Below, in pieces: positions 23,215 through 32,504 of a stretch of DNA of 64,000 bases. The notes under the pieces were generated by a model. The model searched no databases and was not told the DNA's origin. It saw only the letters and a program-made list of their open reading frames with translations. A program made the translations under genes and the position numbers. Source of the stretch: Geobacter sp. DSM 9736 (GTDB lineage Bacteria > Desulfobacterota > Desulfuromonadia > Geobacterales > Geobacteraceae); assembly GCF_900187405.1 (NCBI RefSeq), contig NZ_LT896716.1, positions 2,360,001 through 2,424,000 of the forward strand, written 5' to 3'. Numbering within the stretch: the stretch's first letter is position 1; each line of letters begins with the position of its first letter.

Positions 23215-25887
23215 CTAGTGCGCTTCGCTCCAGTTTTTCCCGAAGCTGACATCCACCTTTAGCGGCACGCGCAACGCTACCGCATGCTCCATTTCCTGCC
23301 GCACAAGCCGCTCCATAAGCATCCGTTCCTCTTCCGGCACCTCGAAGACCAGTTCGTCGTGCACCTGCATGATGAGCCGGCTCCTGACGCCATCGCGGGC
23401 CATCCGCGCATGTACCCTGACCATCGCCTGCTTGATCACGTCCGCCGCAGAACCCTGGATCGGGTAATTGACGGCGTTTCGCTGGGCGAACGCCCTGATA
23501 TTGCCGTTGGAACTCCTGATGTCGGGGATCGGCAGCCGCCTCCCCAGCAGAGTCGTGACGTACCCCAGTTCCTCGGCGCTCCTGACGCACCCGTCCAGAA
23601 ATGCACGTGCCCCGGCATGGCGTGAAAAGTAGTTGTCTATGAATTCCTTCGCCACCTTGGGGGTAACCCCGATTTCCCTGGCAAGACCGAAAGCCCCTTG
23701 GCCGTAAATGATTCCGAAGTTGATCGCCTTCGCCTGACGGCGCATCTCGGGCGTGACCATCTCCGGAAAGAGATCGAACGCCTCGCTGGCGGTACGGGTA
23801 TGAATATCCTCGTCACGGGCAAATGAGTCACAGAAGACACGGTCTTCAGAAAGATGGGCCAGCACCCGCAACTCGATCTGCGAGTAATCGGCGGAAAGGA
23901 GCAGATGCCCGGAAGGGGCGGAGAAAGCCCGCCTGACCTTACGCCCCTCCTCCGTACGGATCGGAATGTTCTGCAGGTTCGGGTCGGATGAAGAGAGCCG
24001 TCCCGTGTTGGTCACCGTCTGATTATAGGTGGTATGGATTCTTCCGGTTTCGGGGTCGGCCTGCCTCCCCAATGCATCTGCATAGGTAGATTTAAGTTTC
24101 GCTACACTTCTGTATTCGAGAATCAGGCGCGCGATTTCCTGCTCTTCCGCGAGTTTTGTAAGGACATCGATATCGGTGGACCACCCGGTCTTCATCTTCG
24201 TCTTCTTCCCGGAAGGCAGCTTCAGCCTCTCGAAAAGCACCTCCCCGAGCTGCTTGGGAGAGCAGATATTGAATTCAATCCCGGCCAGCCCGAATATCCT
24301 CTTCTCAAGAAACGCGAGCTGCTCTCCGAATCCACGGGAAAGCTCATCGAGAAGAGGCAGATCGAGCTGTACACCGGCAGCCTCCATTTCGGAAAGAATA
24401 GGCACGAGGGGCATCTCCAGTTCCGAGAAGAGCTTGTTCATGCCGCTTTCCGCGAGGCGAGGGGCGAACTCTCGGTACAGCAGCAGTGTCGCATCGGCGA
24501 CCTCGCATGCGTAGCGAGCCCCCCTCTCCACGTCCACCATCGAGAAGCAGACCTGGTCCCGCCCCTTTCCGGTCACCTCCTCGAATGTGTCGATCCGGTG
24601 GTCCAGGAGTTCAACCGAGAGTGACTGCAGGCTGTGATTCGAGCGGACCGGGTTAATAAGATAGGAGGCGACCATGGTGTCGAAGCAGTCTCCCTCAAAA
24701 GAGAGGCCGGCCCGCTCCAGCACCTGCCCCTGGTATTTGAGATCATGGCCGATCTTGCGCTTCGCCTGATCCGCAAAATGAGGGCGCAGGCCCGCCAACA
24801 CCCGCTCGCGCGGCAGCTGCTGCGGAGAGCCCGGATACGTATGGCAAACCGGAACGTACCATGCTGCATGCTCCCCCAGACCGAGCGAGATACCTACGAT
24901 CTCTGCGGCGAAGGGATTGGGACTGGTCGTCTCGATATCCACGGAGAATTCCGCCACCCGCTGAAGCTCCGCGAGCAGTGCGGCAAAACCGGCTTCATCC
25001 AGAACAGTCCGGTATTCTTCCGCGGAAAATGTGGCTTCGGTGGTGAGTTCCCTCATCAGAGTCGTAAAGCCATACTGCTTAAAGAGCTGGCCCAGCCGCC
25101 GGTTATCCGGAGGAGTTACGGCGTAGCTGTCGTAGCTGCAGGAGATGGGTACGCTGCAGTCCACAGTGGCCAGACGACGTGAAAGCCGTGCCTGCTCCGC
25201 GTATTCACGCAGCTTCTCGCCGACCTTCCCCTTGACCTCATGAGCCCTTGCCAGCAGCTCATCCAGAGAACCGAACTCCTGGATGAGCTTTGTCGCCGTC
25301 TTTTCGCCGATGCCCGGCACTCCCGGGATGTTGTCGGACGTGTCCCCCGCCAGTCCGAGAATGTCTATTACAAGTTCAGGCCCCACTCCGAACCGTTCCA
25401 CAACCTCCCGGATCCCCGACACCTTATCTTTCATTGTATCCAGGAGCGTGACGCGGTCGGTGACGATCTGCATGAGGTCCTTGTCCCCTGTCACCACTAC
25501 GATATCCATCCCCGCCCCCGCACATTCACGGGCAATGGTGGCTATTATGTCGTCCGCCTCATACCCTTCCAGTTCCAGCACCGGAATGTTGAATGCCCTG
25601 ACTATCTCCTTGATAGGATCGATCTGGGGCACCAGGTCGTCAGGCATCTTGGAACGGTTCGCCTTGTACTCGGGATAGATCTCCTGTCGGAAGGTGCGGC
25701 GGCCTGCGTCGAAAACCACGGCGACGTGATCCGGCTTGCGGTCCTTCATCACCTTGAGGAGCATCTGGGTAAACCCGTAAACTGCATTGGTGGGAAATCC
25801 CTGGGGTGATGACAGGTGGCGGATGGCGAAATACGCCCTGTAGATATATGAGGAACCATCCACGAGAAACAGAGTCCGCTTGGTCAT
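23215..25887 (-). CDS. polA: DNA polymerase I
   Basis: An 890-residue full-length DNA polymerase I for Okazaki fragment processing and repair synthesis. The N-terminal 5'-3' exonuclease (about 1-260) shows F-L-V-D-G-S-S-Y-I-Y-R and V-V-T-G-D-K-D-L-M-Q. The 3'-5' exonuclease domain keeps its acidic D-I-E-T-T-S motif. The polymerase domain has motif A D-Y-S-Q-I-E-L-R, the O-helix R-R-Q-A-K-A-I-N-F-G-I-I-Y-G and motif C V-H-D-E-L-V-F-E-V. The start overlaps the stop of the DUF4177 gene (TAATG), implying coupled translation. Confidence 0.97.
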   Translation of the reverse strand: MTKRTLFLVDGSSYIYRAYFAIRHLSSPQGFPTNAVYGFTQMLLKVMKDRKPDHVAVVFDAGRRTFRQEIYPEYKANRSKMPDDLVPQIDPIKEIVRAFNIPVLELEGYEADDIIATIARECAGAGMDIVVVTGDKDLMQIVTDRVTLLDTMKDKVSGIREVVERFGVGPELVIDILGLAGDTSDNIPGVPGIGEKTATKLIQEFGSLDELLARAHEVKGKVGEKLREYAEQARLSRRLATVDCSVPISCSYDSYAVTPPDNRRLGQLFKQYGFTTLMRELTTEATFSAEEYRTVLDEAGFAALLAELQRVAEFSVDIETTSPNPFAAEIVGISLGLGEHAAWYVPVCHTYPGSPQQLPRERVLAGLRPHFADQAKRKIGHDLKYQGQVLERAGLSFEGDCFDTMVASYLINPVRSNHSLQSLSVELLDHRIDTFEEVTGKGRDQVCFSMVDVERGARYACEVADATLLLYREFAPRLAESGMNKLFSELEMPLVPILSEMEAAGVQLDLPLLDELSRGFGEQLAFLEKRIFGLAGIEFNICSPKQLGEVLFERLKLPSGKKTKMKTGWSTDIDVLTKLAEEQEIARLILEYRSVAKLKSTYADALGRQADPETGRIHTTYNQTVTNTGRLSSSDPNLQNIPIRTEEGRKVRRAFSAPSGHLLLSADYSQIELRVLAHLSEDRVFCDSFARDEDIHTRTASEAFDLFPEMVTPEMRRQAKAINFGIIYGQGAFGLAREIGVTPKVAKEFIDNYFSRHAGARAFLDGCVRSAEELGYVTTLLGRRLPIPDIRSSNGNIRAFAQRNAVNYPIQGSAADVIKQAMVRVHARMARDGVRSRLIMQVHDELVFEVPEEERMLMERLVRQEMEHAVALRVPLKVDVSFGKNWSEAH

Positions 25888-26066
25888 TACTCTCTCTCCC
25901 TCGTGAAGATGACGAACGCCATGCTCGGCCGCTTGCTGGCTTCCCGCATGGCGAACTGCATGCCGTCAAAGGTCCACCCATTCCCCACCCATTCGTTGAG
26001 CACCTCTTCGAGGGTGTCTTCGGTTACGCTGCCGACTTCGACCACCTTGTACTGTAACACCGGCAT
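25887..26066 (-). CDS. DUF4177-like small protein
   Basis: A 59-residue protein, M-P-V-L-Q-Y-K-V-V-E-V-G with L-N-E-W-V-G-N-G-W-T-F-D-G-M-Q-F and A-F-V-I-F-T-R, matching the DUF4177 pattern (short beta-alpha-beta domain with a conserved G-W). Function unknown. The stop overlaps the polA start (TAATG). Ribosome binding site GGGAG before ATG 26066. Confidence 0.8.
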   Translation of the reverse strand: MPVLQYKVVEVGSVTEDTLEEVLNEWVGNGWTFDGMQFAMREASKRPSMAFVIFTRERE

Positions 26067-26278
26067 CTCCCATCAACCTTCTGATTTCAATTAGTTTTTC
26101 CCGCGCATCTTACCCCATGCGCCCCCACTCAGCAAGGGAGAAATACACATGCCGCCGGCTGGTATTTAGCGTTTGCACAACCTGACAATTCTGGTATTTT
26201 ATGAGGAAAGAAGGGGGGTGAAAAGAAGGCTGTTATTGACCGATCGTAGCTGACCCTAACCAAGAAGGAGAGGTACGG

Positions 26279-26449
26279 ATGATCAAAGAAGCGGAAAAAA
26301 TCCAACAGTTGGCCGATGCAGCAGAAGTCCTTCTCGAAACCGATTACGCAAAGAAAGATCTAAAGGAGCGTCGGGGAATAGCCAAGAATTCGCTATACGA
26401 CGGCTCCAAGAAACTTAAACACAGCGCGCCTAAAGGGAAGCGCATCTAG
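26279..26449 (+). CDS. Small hypothetical protein, 56 residues
   Basis: ATG 26279 has AAGGAGAGG upstream. The product starts M-I-K-E-A-E-K-I-Q-Q-L-A-D-A-A-E and ends with a very basic tail (K-K-L-K-H-S-A-P-K-G-K-R-I). No family recognised. Codon use and ribosome binding site support it as real. It is followed by a terminator-like hairpin. Confidence 0.6.
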   Translation: MIKEAEKIQQLADAAEVLLETDYAKKDLKERRGIAKNSLYDGSKKLKHSAPKGKRI

Positions 26450-26504
26450 CAGGCCCCGAGGCGCGGGTTATATAGGGACACAATCGAATAGCAGGAAACA
26501 GTTC

Positions 26505-26548
26505 AAGGGGGGAGCGGACATGGCGGACGCCGAAGTCGCTCCCCCCTT
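26505..26548 (+). terminator. Long hairpin upstream of hsp20
   Basis: AAGGGGGGAGCG (26505-26516) and CGCTCCCCCCTT (26537-26548) form a perfect 12-bp stem with a 20-nt loop, 55 bp after the small gene's stop. It may terminate that gene. Its right arm runs into TTGACT, a possible -35 for hsp20 (with TATCTT 16 bp on), so it could also be regulatory. It is not a CIRCE element. Confidence 0.5.
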
Positions 26549-26640
26549 GACTTTATGAAAAATGACATTATCTTTCCACTACCCGGGGGCATTCGGCAGC
26601 CTGGGCAGGTATATTGAGATGAGATGATCAAGGAGGAACC

Positions 26641-27084
26641 ATGGCTATCGTGAAATACAATCCATTTCAGGAACTGAGGTCGATGCAGGAACAGATGAAC
26701 CGGCTACTGGACCTTGCCTGGAACAGGGAAAGCGGCGAAGAGCTCCGGGAAGGGATGTGGCACCCTCCCGTCGATATCTATGAAAATGAGACTACGATAG
26801 TCATAAAGGCGGAACTGCCGGGAATAGAGCAGAAGGACATCGAGGTGAAGATCGAAGAGAATACCCTGGTGCTTCGAGGAGAGCGCAGGCACGATGCAGC
26901 CCTGCAGAAGGAGAACTACCACCGTATCGAGCGCTCCTACGGCACCTTCCAGCGAAGCTTCGCCCTCCCCCAGAGTATCGACCAGGAAAGGGTCAATGCA
27001 ACCTGCGACAATGGCGTGCTGACCATCACTCTGCCGAAGAAGGCGGGGGGGAGCCCGAAACAAATCACAGTAGAAGTGAAGTAA
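26641..27084 (+). CDS. Hsp20/alpha-crystallin small heat-shock protein
   Basis: A 147-residue small heat-shock chaperone. The alpha-crystallin domain covers about 38-147 with P-P-V-D-I-Y-E-N-E, A-E-L-P-G-I-E-Q-K-D-I-E-V and the signature G-V-L-T-I-T-L-P-K. It holds unfolding proteins in the cytoplasm during stress. AAGGAGGAACC precedes ATG 26641. Monocistronic, followed by two copies of the palindromic repeat. Confidence 0.96.
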   Translation: MAIVKYNPFQELRSMQEQMNRLLDLAWNRESGEELREGMWHPPVDIYENETTIVIKAELPGIEQKDIEVKIEENTLVLRGERRHDAALQKENYHRIERSYGTFQRSFALPQSIDQERVNATCDNGVLTITLPKKAGGSPKQITVEVK

Positions 27085-27087
27085 AAG

Positions 27088-27207
27088 GGTTGCTGAAAAA
27101 CAGTCATATCGCCGCCGTCCTCAAAAGCCTCCTTGTGCGGCGTAGCGTTGCTACGCCTCCGCGGGGCTTCCTGCGGGTGCGACGATCTGGCTGTTTTTGA
27201 GCAACCT
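27088..27207. repeat. Palindromic intergenic repeat, copy B
   Basis: GGTTGCTGAAAAACAG at the left end and CTGTTTTTGAGCAACC at the right form an inverted repeat. The core contains GGCGTAGCGTTGCTACGCC. It matches the copy at 20721-20840 in ends, core palindrome and length. It begins immediately after the hsp20 stop and could serve as its terminator. Confidence 0.65.
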
Positions 27208-27310
27208 ATACCTGCTATAACGTAAACAAGCGGCCCGCCGGCAAATCCAAAAGCATCCGTAACAGAATCCCTATCAACTCTGCGGCGTTCAGATTTCCGT
27301 CAGATCGGTC

Positions 27311-27390
27311 CACCCGGAGGGCGCCTCCGCGGAAGCGTAGCAGCGCTACGCTGCACAAGGGGGCGACCGAGGACGGGGCCGAGATGGCGG
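27311..27390. repeat. Palindromic intergenic repeat, copy C (partial)
   Basis: Shares the core (GCGTAGCAGCGCTACGC) and the G-rich right flank ending GAGATGGCG with copies A and B, but the CTGTTTTT ends are missing. It lies about 100 bp after copy B. The interval 27208-27310 holds no recognisable gene. Confidence 0.5.
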
Positions 27391-27412
27391 GAATATGGAC
27401 GCCGCCGCTTCT

Positions 27413-28216
27413 TCAGGCCTCGTTCATGCTCCCCGTCCGATACCCCTGCAGATCCAGCGCCACATACACGAAGCCGGCATCCTTGAAGAATTCGAGAAGC
27501 CTTCTGCGGAACTCTGGATCGAGGAGACGCGGCATCTCATCTTGCGCCAGTTCGATACGGGCAGTGTCGCCATGAAAGCGGACCCGGTACACGGCGAATC
27601 CCTCCTCACGCAGAAAATCCTCGCACCGCCCTACCATGTGGAGGCGCTCGGCGGTGATTTCGGTTCCATACGGGAAACGGCTGGCAAGGCAGGCGAAGGG
27701 CTGCTTGTTCCACGTCGGAAGCCCCAGCTCCCGGCTCAGGATACGGATATCCTGCTTCGTCAGCCCCGCCTCCAGCAATGGGCTCCTCACCGCCAGCTCT
27801 GCCGCTGCAGTCCTTCCCGGCCTGTAGTCTCCCAAGTCGTCAACATTGCTCCCGTCGGCGATGACTGTAAAACCGGCCTCAGCAGCTTTGTCGGCACAGA
27901 TCTGAAAGAGCTCCTTCTTGCAGTGGTAACAGCGGTCCTTGGGATTGCCGGAAAAACCGGGAATCTCCAGCTCGTTCGACTCCACGACGATCTGCCTTAC
28001 CCCCATTGATTGCGCAAGCTCGACTGCCCCCCGGAATTCGGCTTCCGGATAGGTCGGAGACGTCGCGGTAACGGCGCAGACACGCTCCCCCAGAACGTCC
28101 CTGGCCACCCTCAGAAGGAAGGTCGAGTCGACCCCTCCCGAAAACGCTACCACCAGCGAATCAAATTCCGAAAGTATCCGTAGCAGCGTTTCGTATTTTT
28201 CCCGCACCGGCTCCAT
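27413..28216 (-). CDS. larE: LarE, ATP-dependent sacrificial sulfur transferase
   Basis: A 267-residue PP-loop enzyme (A-F-S-G-G-V-D-S-T near residue 25). LarE makes the thiocarboxylates of the nickel-pincer nucleotide cofactor. C-Y-H-C-K-K-E-L-F and F-A-C-L-A-S-R-F-P-Y-G are visible, the latter carrying the Cys that donates sulfur in the characterised enzyme. ATG 28216 is preferred because GGAGGA is 6-7 bases upstream, whereas it is only one base from ATG 28222. No larB or larC is in the window. Confidence 0.92.
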   Translation of the reverse strand: MEPVREKYETLLRILSEFDSLVVAFSGGVDSTFLLRVARDVLGERVCAVTATSPTYPEAEFRGAVELAQSMGVRQIVVESNELEIPGFSGNPKDRCYHCKKELFQICADKAAEAGFTVIADGSNVDDLGDYRPGRTAAAELAVRSPLLEAGLTKQDIRILSRELGLPTWNKQPFACLASRFPYGTEITAERLHMVGRCEDFLREEGFAVYRVRFHGDTARIELAQDEMPRLLDPEFRRRLLEFFKDAGFVYVALDLQGYRTGSMNEA

Positions 28217-28234
28217 ATTCATTCCTCCACATAC

Positions 28235-28262
28235 GAAAATCGCCCCTTACGGAGCGATTTTC
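28235..28262 (-). terminator. Hairpin terminator between cysK and larE
   Basis: GAAAATCGC and GCGATTTTC form a perfect 9-bp stem around CCCCTTACGGA. On the minus strand the second arm ends in TTTTC. It lies 25 bp after the cysK stop and just before the larE ribosome binding site, so it may terminate or attenuate read-through. Confidence 0.5.
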
Positions 28263-28286
28263 AGTTTACCACTTAATGTTACCATT

Positions 28287-29210
28287 TCAGTCGAATACCC
28301 CGGCCGACAGATATCTCTCCCCCGTGTCCGGCAGCATGACCACCACGTTCTTCCCCTTCCCGAGCTTTTTCGCAAGCTGCAGGGAAGCGACGAAAGCCGC
28401 CCCCGAAGATATGCCCACCAACAGCCCCACCTTCATGGAAAGAAGCTTGGTGCCCGCAAAGGCTGCGTCGTTGCTGACGCGAATCACTTCGTCGTAAACT
28501 TTCGTGTCGAGAACCTCGGGAACAAAGCCGGCGCCGATACCCTGTATCTTATGGGGGCCCGGGTCTCCTCCTGAAAGTACCGGCGAATCGGCCGGCTCCA
28601 CAGCCGCGATCCGTATTGCCGGATTATGCTGCCGCAACACCTGCCCGACGCCGGTGATCGTCCCCCCCGTACCGACACCCGCCACGAAACCGTCGATGCT
28701 CAATCCTTCCATAGCGGATATGATTTCGGGGCCTGTCGTCTCCCGGTGCACTTCAGGATTGGCGGGGTTGCTGAACTGTTGTGGAATGTGGTAACCATGA
28801 GCCTGCGCAAGCTCCTCGGCCTTCTGGACCGCCCCCCGCATCCCCTGCACCGCAGGAGTCACCACCAGCTCCGCTCCGAAAGCCATGAGAAGCCGGCGAC
28901 GTTCAGCCGTCATCATGTCCGGCATTGTCAGTATGAGCCGATACCCCCTGCACGCGCATACCATGGCGAGGCCAATGCCGGTATTACCGCTGGTCGGCTC
29001 GACTACCGTATCGCCCGGCTTGAGCTTTCCCGCTTTCTCGGCTGCCTCGATCATGGCAAGACAGATACGCGCCTTGACGCTACCCCCTGGATTGAGTGCC
29101 TCGACCTTAGCGTAAAGGGCCGCCCCGTGGGCTTCTTCCAGGGAATCGAGGCGGACGAGCGGCGTGTCGCCGATCCGGTCCAGAATGCATGAAGTGGCCG
29201 CAGCAGGCAT
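28287..29210 (-). CDS. cysK: Cysteine synthase A
   Basis: A 307-residue O-acetylserine sulfhydrylase: PLP enzyme making cysteine from O-acetylserine and sulfide. N-P-G-G-S-V-K-A-R holds the Schiff-base Lys, P-T-S-G-N-T-G-I-G-L-A is the substrate loop, and G-V-G-T-G-G-T-I-T-G-V-G binds the PLP phosphate. ATG 29210 gives the usual start. The upstream extension to 29264 is unlikely. It is directly downstream of the Rrf2 regulator, presumably in one operon. Confidence 0.94.
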   Translation of the reverse strand: MPAAATSCILDRIGDTPLVRLDSLEEAHGAALYAKVEALNPGGSVKARICLAMIEAAEKAGKLKPGDTVVEPTSGNTGIGLAMVCACRGYRLILTMPDMMTAERRRLLMAFGAELVVTPAVQGMRGAVQKAEELAQAHGYHIPQQFSNPANPEVHRETTGPEIISAMEGLSIDGFVAGVGTGGTITGVGQVLRQHNPAIRIAAVEPADSPVLSGGDPGPHKIQGIGAGFVPEVLDTKVYDEVIRVSNDAAFAGTKLLSMKVGLLVGISSGAAFVASLQLAKKLGKGKNVVVMLPDTGERYLSAGVFD

Positions 29211-29288
29211 AGTATTACCTCTGCCGTTTAAGGTGCCGGCACCGTAGCCGGTATCACAGAACAAAGACCTTCTTTCACTACAACCGGA

Positions 29289-29756
29289 TCAGATGTAGTA
29301 CACGAAACGGTGATCCTGCTCTCGCTTCACCCCGAGGGCCTGCCCCTTCTCGCACAGATCTTTCAGGGTAATGCCCGAAAAAAGCTCGTTCAGCTTTGCA
29401 CTTGCTTCCTGCCAGACAGTCTGGGTGACGCATGCGCCATCGAAGAGGCACTCCGTCTTTTTTTTCTTCGTGCCGGGAGTGCAATCGACGAGAAGCATGT
29501 CCCCTTCGGTCGCCTGAATGATGTCCTTGATGGTTATCTCCTCGGGCTTCCTCGCAAGGATATACCCCCCCTGGGGGCCGCGCTTGCTCTTGAGAATGCC
29601 TTTGCGCTTCAGGCTCTGGAATATCTGCTCCAGATAGCGGGGCGATATCTTCTGCCGCCGGGATATGTCCTGGATCTGGGTCGGGTGATGGGCGGAGTTG
29701 TATGCTATGTCGAAGAGCGCCCGCACACCATAACGGCTCTTGGTAGAAAGTCTCAT
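29289..29756 (-). CDS. Rrf2-family regulator (IscR/CymR-like)
   Basis: A 155-residue regulator. The N terminus M-R-L-S-T-K-S-R-Y-G-V-R-A-L-F-D-I-A is the Rrf2 signature, with helix-turn-helix I-S-R-R-Q-K-I-S-P-R-Y-L-E-Q-I-F and wing S-K-R-G-P-Q-G-G-Y. Three Cys (near 92, 103 and 109) are placed as in IscR, so an Fe-S cluster is possible. Located upstream of cysK, it is likely a cysteine or Fe-S status regulator. GAGGTGAACC precedes ATG 29756. Confidence 0.92.
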   Translation of the reverse strand: MRLSTKSRYGVRALFDIAYNSAHHPTQIQDISRRQKISPRYLEQIFQSLKRKGILKSKRGPQGGYILARKPEEITIKDIIQATEGDMLLVDCTPGTKKKKTECLFDGACVTQTVWQEASAKLNELFSGITLKDLCEKGQALGVKREQDHRFVYYI

Positions 29757-29784
29757 GGTTCACCTCGCATTATGAAGATTGAAA

Positions 29785-29813
29785 ATCGTATAATGGTGGC
29801 AAACCTGTGTCAA
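29785..29813 (-). promoter_or_regulatory. Sigma70-type promoter of rrf2-cysK
   Basis: On the minus strand, -35 TTGACA (29808-29813), 17-bp spacer, -10 TACGAT (29785-29790), about 28 bp upstream of the rrf2 start. The perfect -35 and standard spacing make it credible. Confidence 0.6.
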
Positions 29814-29873
29814 GAATTTTAAGAAAAAGGCCAGGAGTTTCTACTAGAACGTTGTGTGGAAATCACCGGAGCG

Positions 29874-30083
29874 TCACCAGTGTTTTTCTGGCACTTCCGT
29901 GCGCCCGACGTGCACTATAGTAGCATCAATGATCTGAAACACATCACCGAACTCGTTTACCCACCGGTCACCCTCTTCCAGAGGAATCGGCACTTCCCGC
30001 TTCCCCAGGAACATCTCTTCTTCACCTATATACGCGTACCATTCAAGGTCGCCCGTCATCCATATCTTGGTCTTCAGCTCCAT
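29874..30083 (-). CDS. Small hypothetical protein, 69 residues
   Basis: Begins M-E-L-K-T-K-I-W-M-T-G-D-L-E-W-Y-A-Y-I-G-E-E-E and ends in E-V-P-E-K-H-W. It is acidic and beta-rich. No family recognised. GGAGGTGATC places the start at ATG 30083. A GTG two codons earlier is also possible. It is divergent from dapF. Confidence 0.65.
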   Translation of the reverse strand: MELKTKIWMTGDLEWYAYIGEEEMFLGKREVPIPLEEGDRWVNEFGDVFQIIDATIVHVGRTEVPEKHW

Positions 30084-30235
30084 GATCACCTCCGCCTTTC
30101 ATGCAGGTTCCGCATCTTACGCAAAACCGGTAATACGGTCAAGAACTCCGGGTTTTTAGTTGTTGAGGTTCGGCTTTTCTGTTATTAATGCTACACTTTT
30201 TACCTGAAATTACAGCACTGAAGGAGAGCTCGAAG

Positions 30236-31072
30236 ATGAAATTCACGAAGATGCATGGTGCCGGCAACGACTACGTCTACGTCAACTGTTTTGCAGAACA
30301 GGTACCGGACCCGTGCAACACCGCGATAAAGGTATCCAACCGCAACTTCGGCATAGGATCGGACGGCCTGATCCTGATCATGCCCTCCGACAAAGCCGAT
30401 GTACGGATGCGGATGTTCAACTCGGACGGCTCCGAATCGGAAATGTGCGGCAACGGTATTCGCTGCGTTGCTAAGTATGCTTACGATCACGGCATCGTTT
30501 CGAAGAAGGAGATCACCGCCGAGACCGGAGCCGGAATCCTCACGCTCCAGCTCTTCACCGACGCCAGAAACAAGGTCGAGAGAGTCCGTGTCAACATGGG
30601 GAAGCCGCGACTGACCAGGGCGGAGATACCGATGACGGGCGATGGTGAAAACCGGGTCGTCAACGAGCCCCTCAACATCCTCCATACGACGTTCCATATT
30701 ACCTGCGTTTCCATGGGGAATCCCCATTGCGTGATATTTGTCGACGACGTGGAGAAATTCCAGGTGGAGAAATACGGGCCACTTATCGAGAACCACGAGA
30801 TGTTCCCGCGCCGGACCAACGTTGAATTCGTGCAGATTATCTCCCGCACGGAGGTCCGCCAGCGGACCTGGGAGCGGGGTGCGGGAGAAACCCTCGCCTG
30901 CGGCACCGGCGCCAGCGCGGTATGCGTGGCCGGCTCATTGAACGGCCTGACCGAGAAAAAGATACTCAACCACCTCTCGGGTGGGGATCTTGAGCTCGAA
31001 TGGTCCGCCGATGGCTATCTCTACATGACCGGGCCAGCGGTTGAAGTCTTCTCGGGGGAAATCGAAATCTAG
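30236..31072 (+). CDS. dapF: Diaminopimelate epimerase
   Basis: A 278-residue enzyme converting LL- to meso-diaminopimelate for lysine and peptidoglycan. Both catalytic Cys are present, in E-M-C-G-N-G-I-R-C and [11 protein letters not shown]. The start [13 protein letters not shown] at ATG 30236 follows AAGGAGAGCTCGAAG. First of a plus-strand run with nfo 27 bp downstream. Confidence 0.97.
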   Translation: MKFTKMHGAGNDYVYVNCFAEQVPDPCNTAIKVSNRNFGIGSDGLILIMPSDKADVRMRMFNSDGSESEMCGNGIRCVAKYAYDHGIVSKKEITAETGAGILTLQLFTDARNKVERVRVNMGKPRLTRAEIPMTGDGENRVVNEPLNILHTTFHITCVSMGNPHCVIFVDDVEKFQVEKYGPLIENHEMFPRRTNVEFVQIISRTEVRQRTWERGAGETLACGTGASAVCVAGSLNGLTEKKILNHLSGGDLELEWSADGYLYMTGPAVEVFSGEIEI

Positions 31073-31099
31073 CTCTGAATCACGACCAAAGAGGATGTA

Positions 31100-31948
31100 A
31101 TGGATCATCTCGGCGCTCACATGTCGATAGCAGGAGGGATATACAACGCGCCGGAGCGCGGCACCGCCGTCGGCTGCGGAGTCATCCAGATCTTCACCCA
31201 GAACACCAGCAGGTGGCAGGGCAAGGCTGTAAGCGATGCCGACGCGGCGCTGTTCAGGGAAAAGTGGCGGCAATCTGGGCTTCTCGACGTCGCGAGCCAT
31301 GACATCTACCTCATCAATCTCGCATCCCCGCCGGGAGAACTGCGGGACAAAAGCCTGTCCGCTTTCATGGAGGAAATGCGGCGCTGCGCGCGGCTAGGCA
31401 TCGGAAAGATCATCATGCACCCCGGAGCGCACCAGGGTGACGGAGAGGCTGCCGGCATACGCAGAATCTGCGAAGCGTTCGACCTACTCATCGAATCGGT
31501 TCCCGAATATGCAGGGGCGATCCTACTGGAAACCACCGCCGGGCAAGGGTCGAGCATCGGCCATACATTCGAGCAGCTGCAGAGCATCATTTCCGGCTCC
31601 GCCTACCCGGACCGCTTCGGCGTATGCGTAGATACCTGCCACATCTTTGCCGCCGGCTACGACATCGGCACAGAAGACGGTTATCACCGCACCTTCGAGG
31701 AATTCGACCGTATCATCGGCCTGTCACGTCTCCAGGCATTCCACCTGAACGATACGAAGAAAGGGCTCAGCTCCCGTGTGGACCGGCACGAGCACATCGG
31801 GAAAGGGGCACTCGGCCTCACACCGTTTCGCCTCCTCATGAACGATCAACGCTTCGCGACGGTGCCCAAGTTTCTCGAAACACCCAAGGGGGATAACGAC
31901 GAGATGGACGTCATCAACCTGAAGACTCTGCGGGACCTGATCAGATAA
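31100..31948 (+). CDS. nfo: Endonuclease IV
   Basis: A 282-residue AP endonuclease with TIM-barrel fold. [13 protein letters not shown] at the start, [30 protein letters not shown] and D-R-H-E-H-I-G-K-G are the family's zinc-site motifs. It cleaves DNA 5' to abasic sites. AGAGGATGTA precedes the ATG. Confidence 0.97.
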   Translation: MDHLGAHMSIAGGIYNAPERGTAVGCGVIQIFTQNTSRWQGKAVSDADAALFREKWRQSGLLDVASHDIYLINLASPPGELRDKSLSAFMEEMRRCARLGIGKIIMHPGAHQGDGEAAGIRRICEAFDLLIESVPEYAGAILLETTAGQGSSIGHTFEQLQSIISGSAYPDRFGVCVDTCHIFAAGYDIGTEDGYHRTFEEFDRIIGLSRLQAFHLNDTKKGLSSRVDRHEHIGKGALGLTPFRLLMNDQRFATVPKFLETPKGDNDEMDVINLKTLRDLIR

Positions 31949-31985
31949 CAGGGAGACCTGCTTCGTTCGCTGGAGGTGCTTTTCC

Positions 31986-32504
31986 ATGAAGGAAAAGATC
32001 GAGATCATCCAGGGGGATATCACAACCCTCGCCGTTGACGCAATTGTCAATGCCGCCAACAACTCGCTTCTCGGCGGAGGAGGAGTGGATGGCGCAATAC
32101 ACCGGGGGGCGGGACCCGGGTTGCTGGCGGAATGCCGCACCCTCGACGGATGCGCCACCGGCGACGCGAAACTCACCCGGGGGTACAGGCTCCCCTCCCG
32201 GTACGTCATACATACCGTCGGGCCGGTGTGGCACGGCGGGACCCGGGGGGAGCCGGAATTGCTGCGCAGCGCCTACCGCCGCTCGTTCGAAGTCGCCCAC
32301 CAGAGCGCCATCTCCTCGATAGCCTTTCCGGCAATCAGCGCCGGAGTCTACGCCTACCCGCTGGACCAGGCATGCCTCATCGCAATGGAAGAAGCGAAGT
32401 CAGCCATCGATAAATACCAGGAACTGAAGAGGGTGGTATTCGTGGCGTTCAGCCCTGACGTTTTTCGTGCCTACGAAGACGCATTCCGGAGCGTTTTTCC
32501 GTGA
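31986..32504 (+). CDS. Macro-domain O-acetyl-ADP-ribose deacetylase
   Basis: A 172-residue stand-alone macro domain of the YmdB/MacroD type: [36 protein letters not shown] near the start and [12 protein letters not shown] later. Expected to remove acyl or ADP-ribosyl groups. GGAGG upstream of ATG 31986. It overlaps dtd by 4 bp (GTGA). Confidence 0.95.
   Translation: MKEKIEIIQGDITTLAVDAIVNAANNSLLGGGGVDGAIHRGAGPGLLAECRTLDGCATGDAKLTRGYRLPSRYVIHTVGPVWHGGTRGEPELLRSAYRRSFEVAHQSAISSIAFPAISAGVYAYPLDQACLIAMEEAKSAIDKYQELKRVVFVAFSPDVFRAYEDAFRSVFP

Noticed and set aside
26505-26548. CIRCE heat-shock operator before hsp20
   Set aside because: The arms do not resemble TTAGCACTC-N9-GAGTGCTAA. It is a GC-rich hairpin instead.
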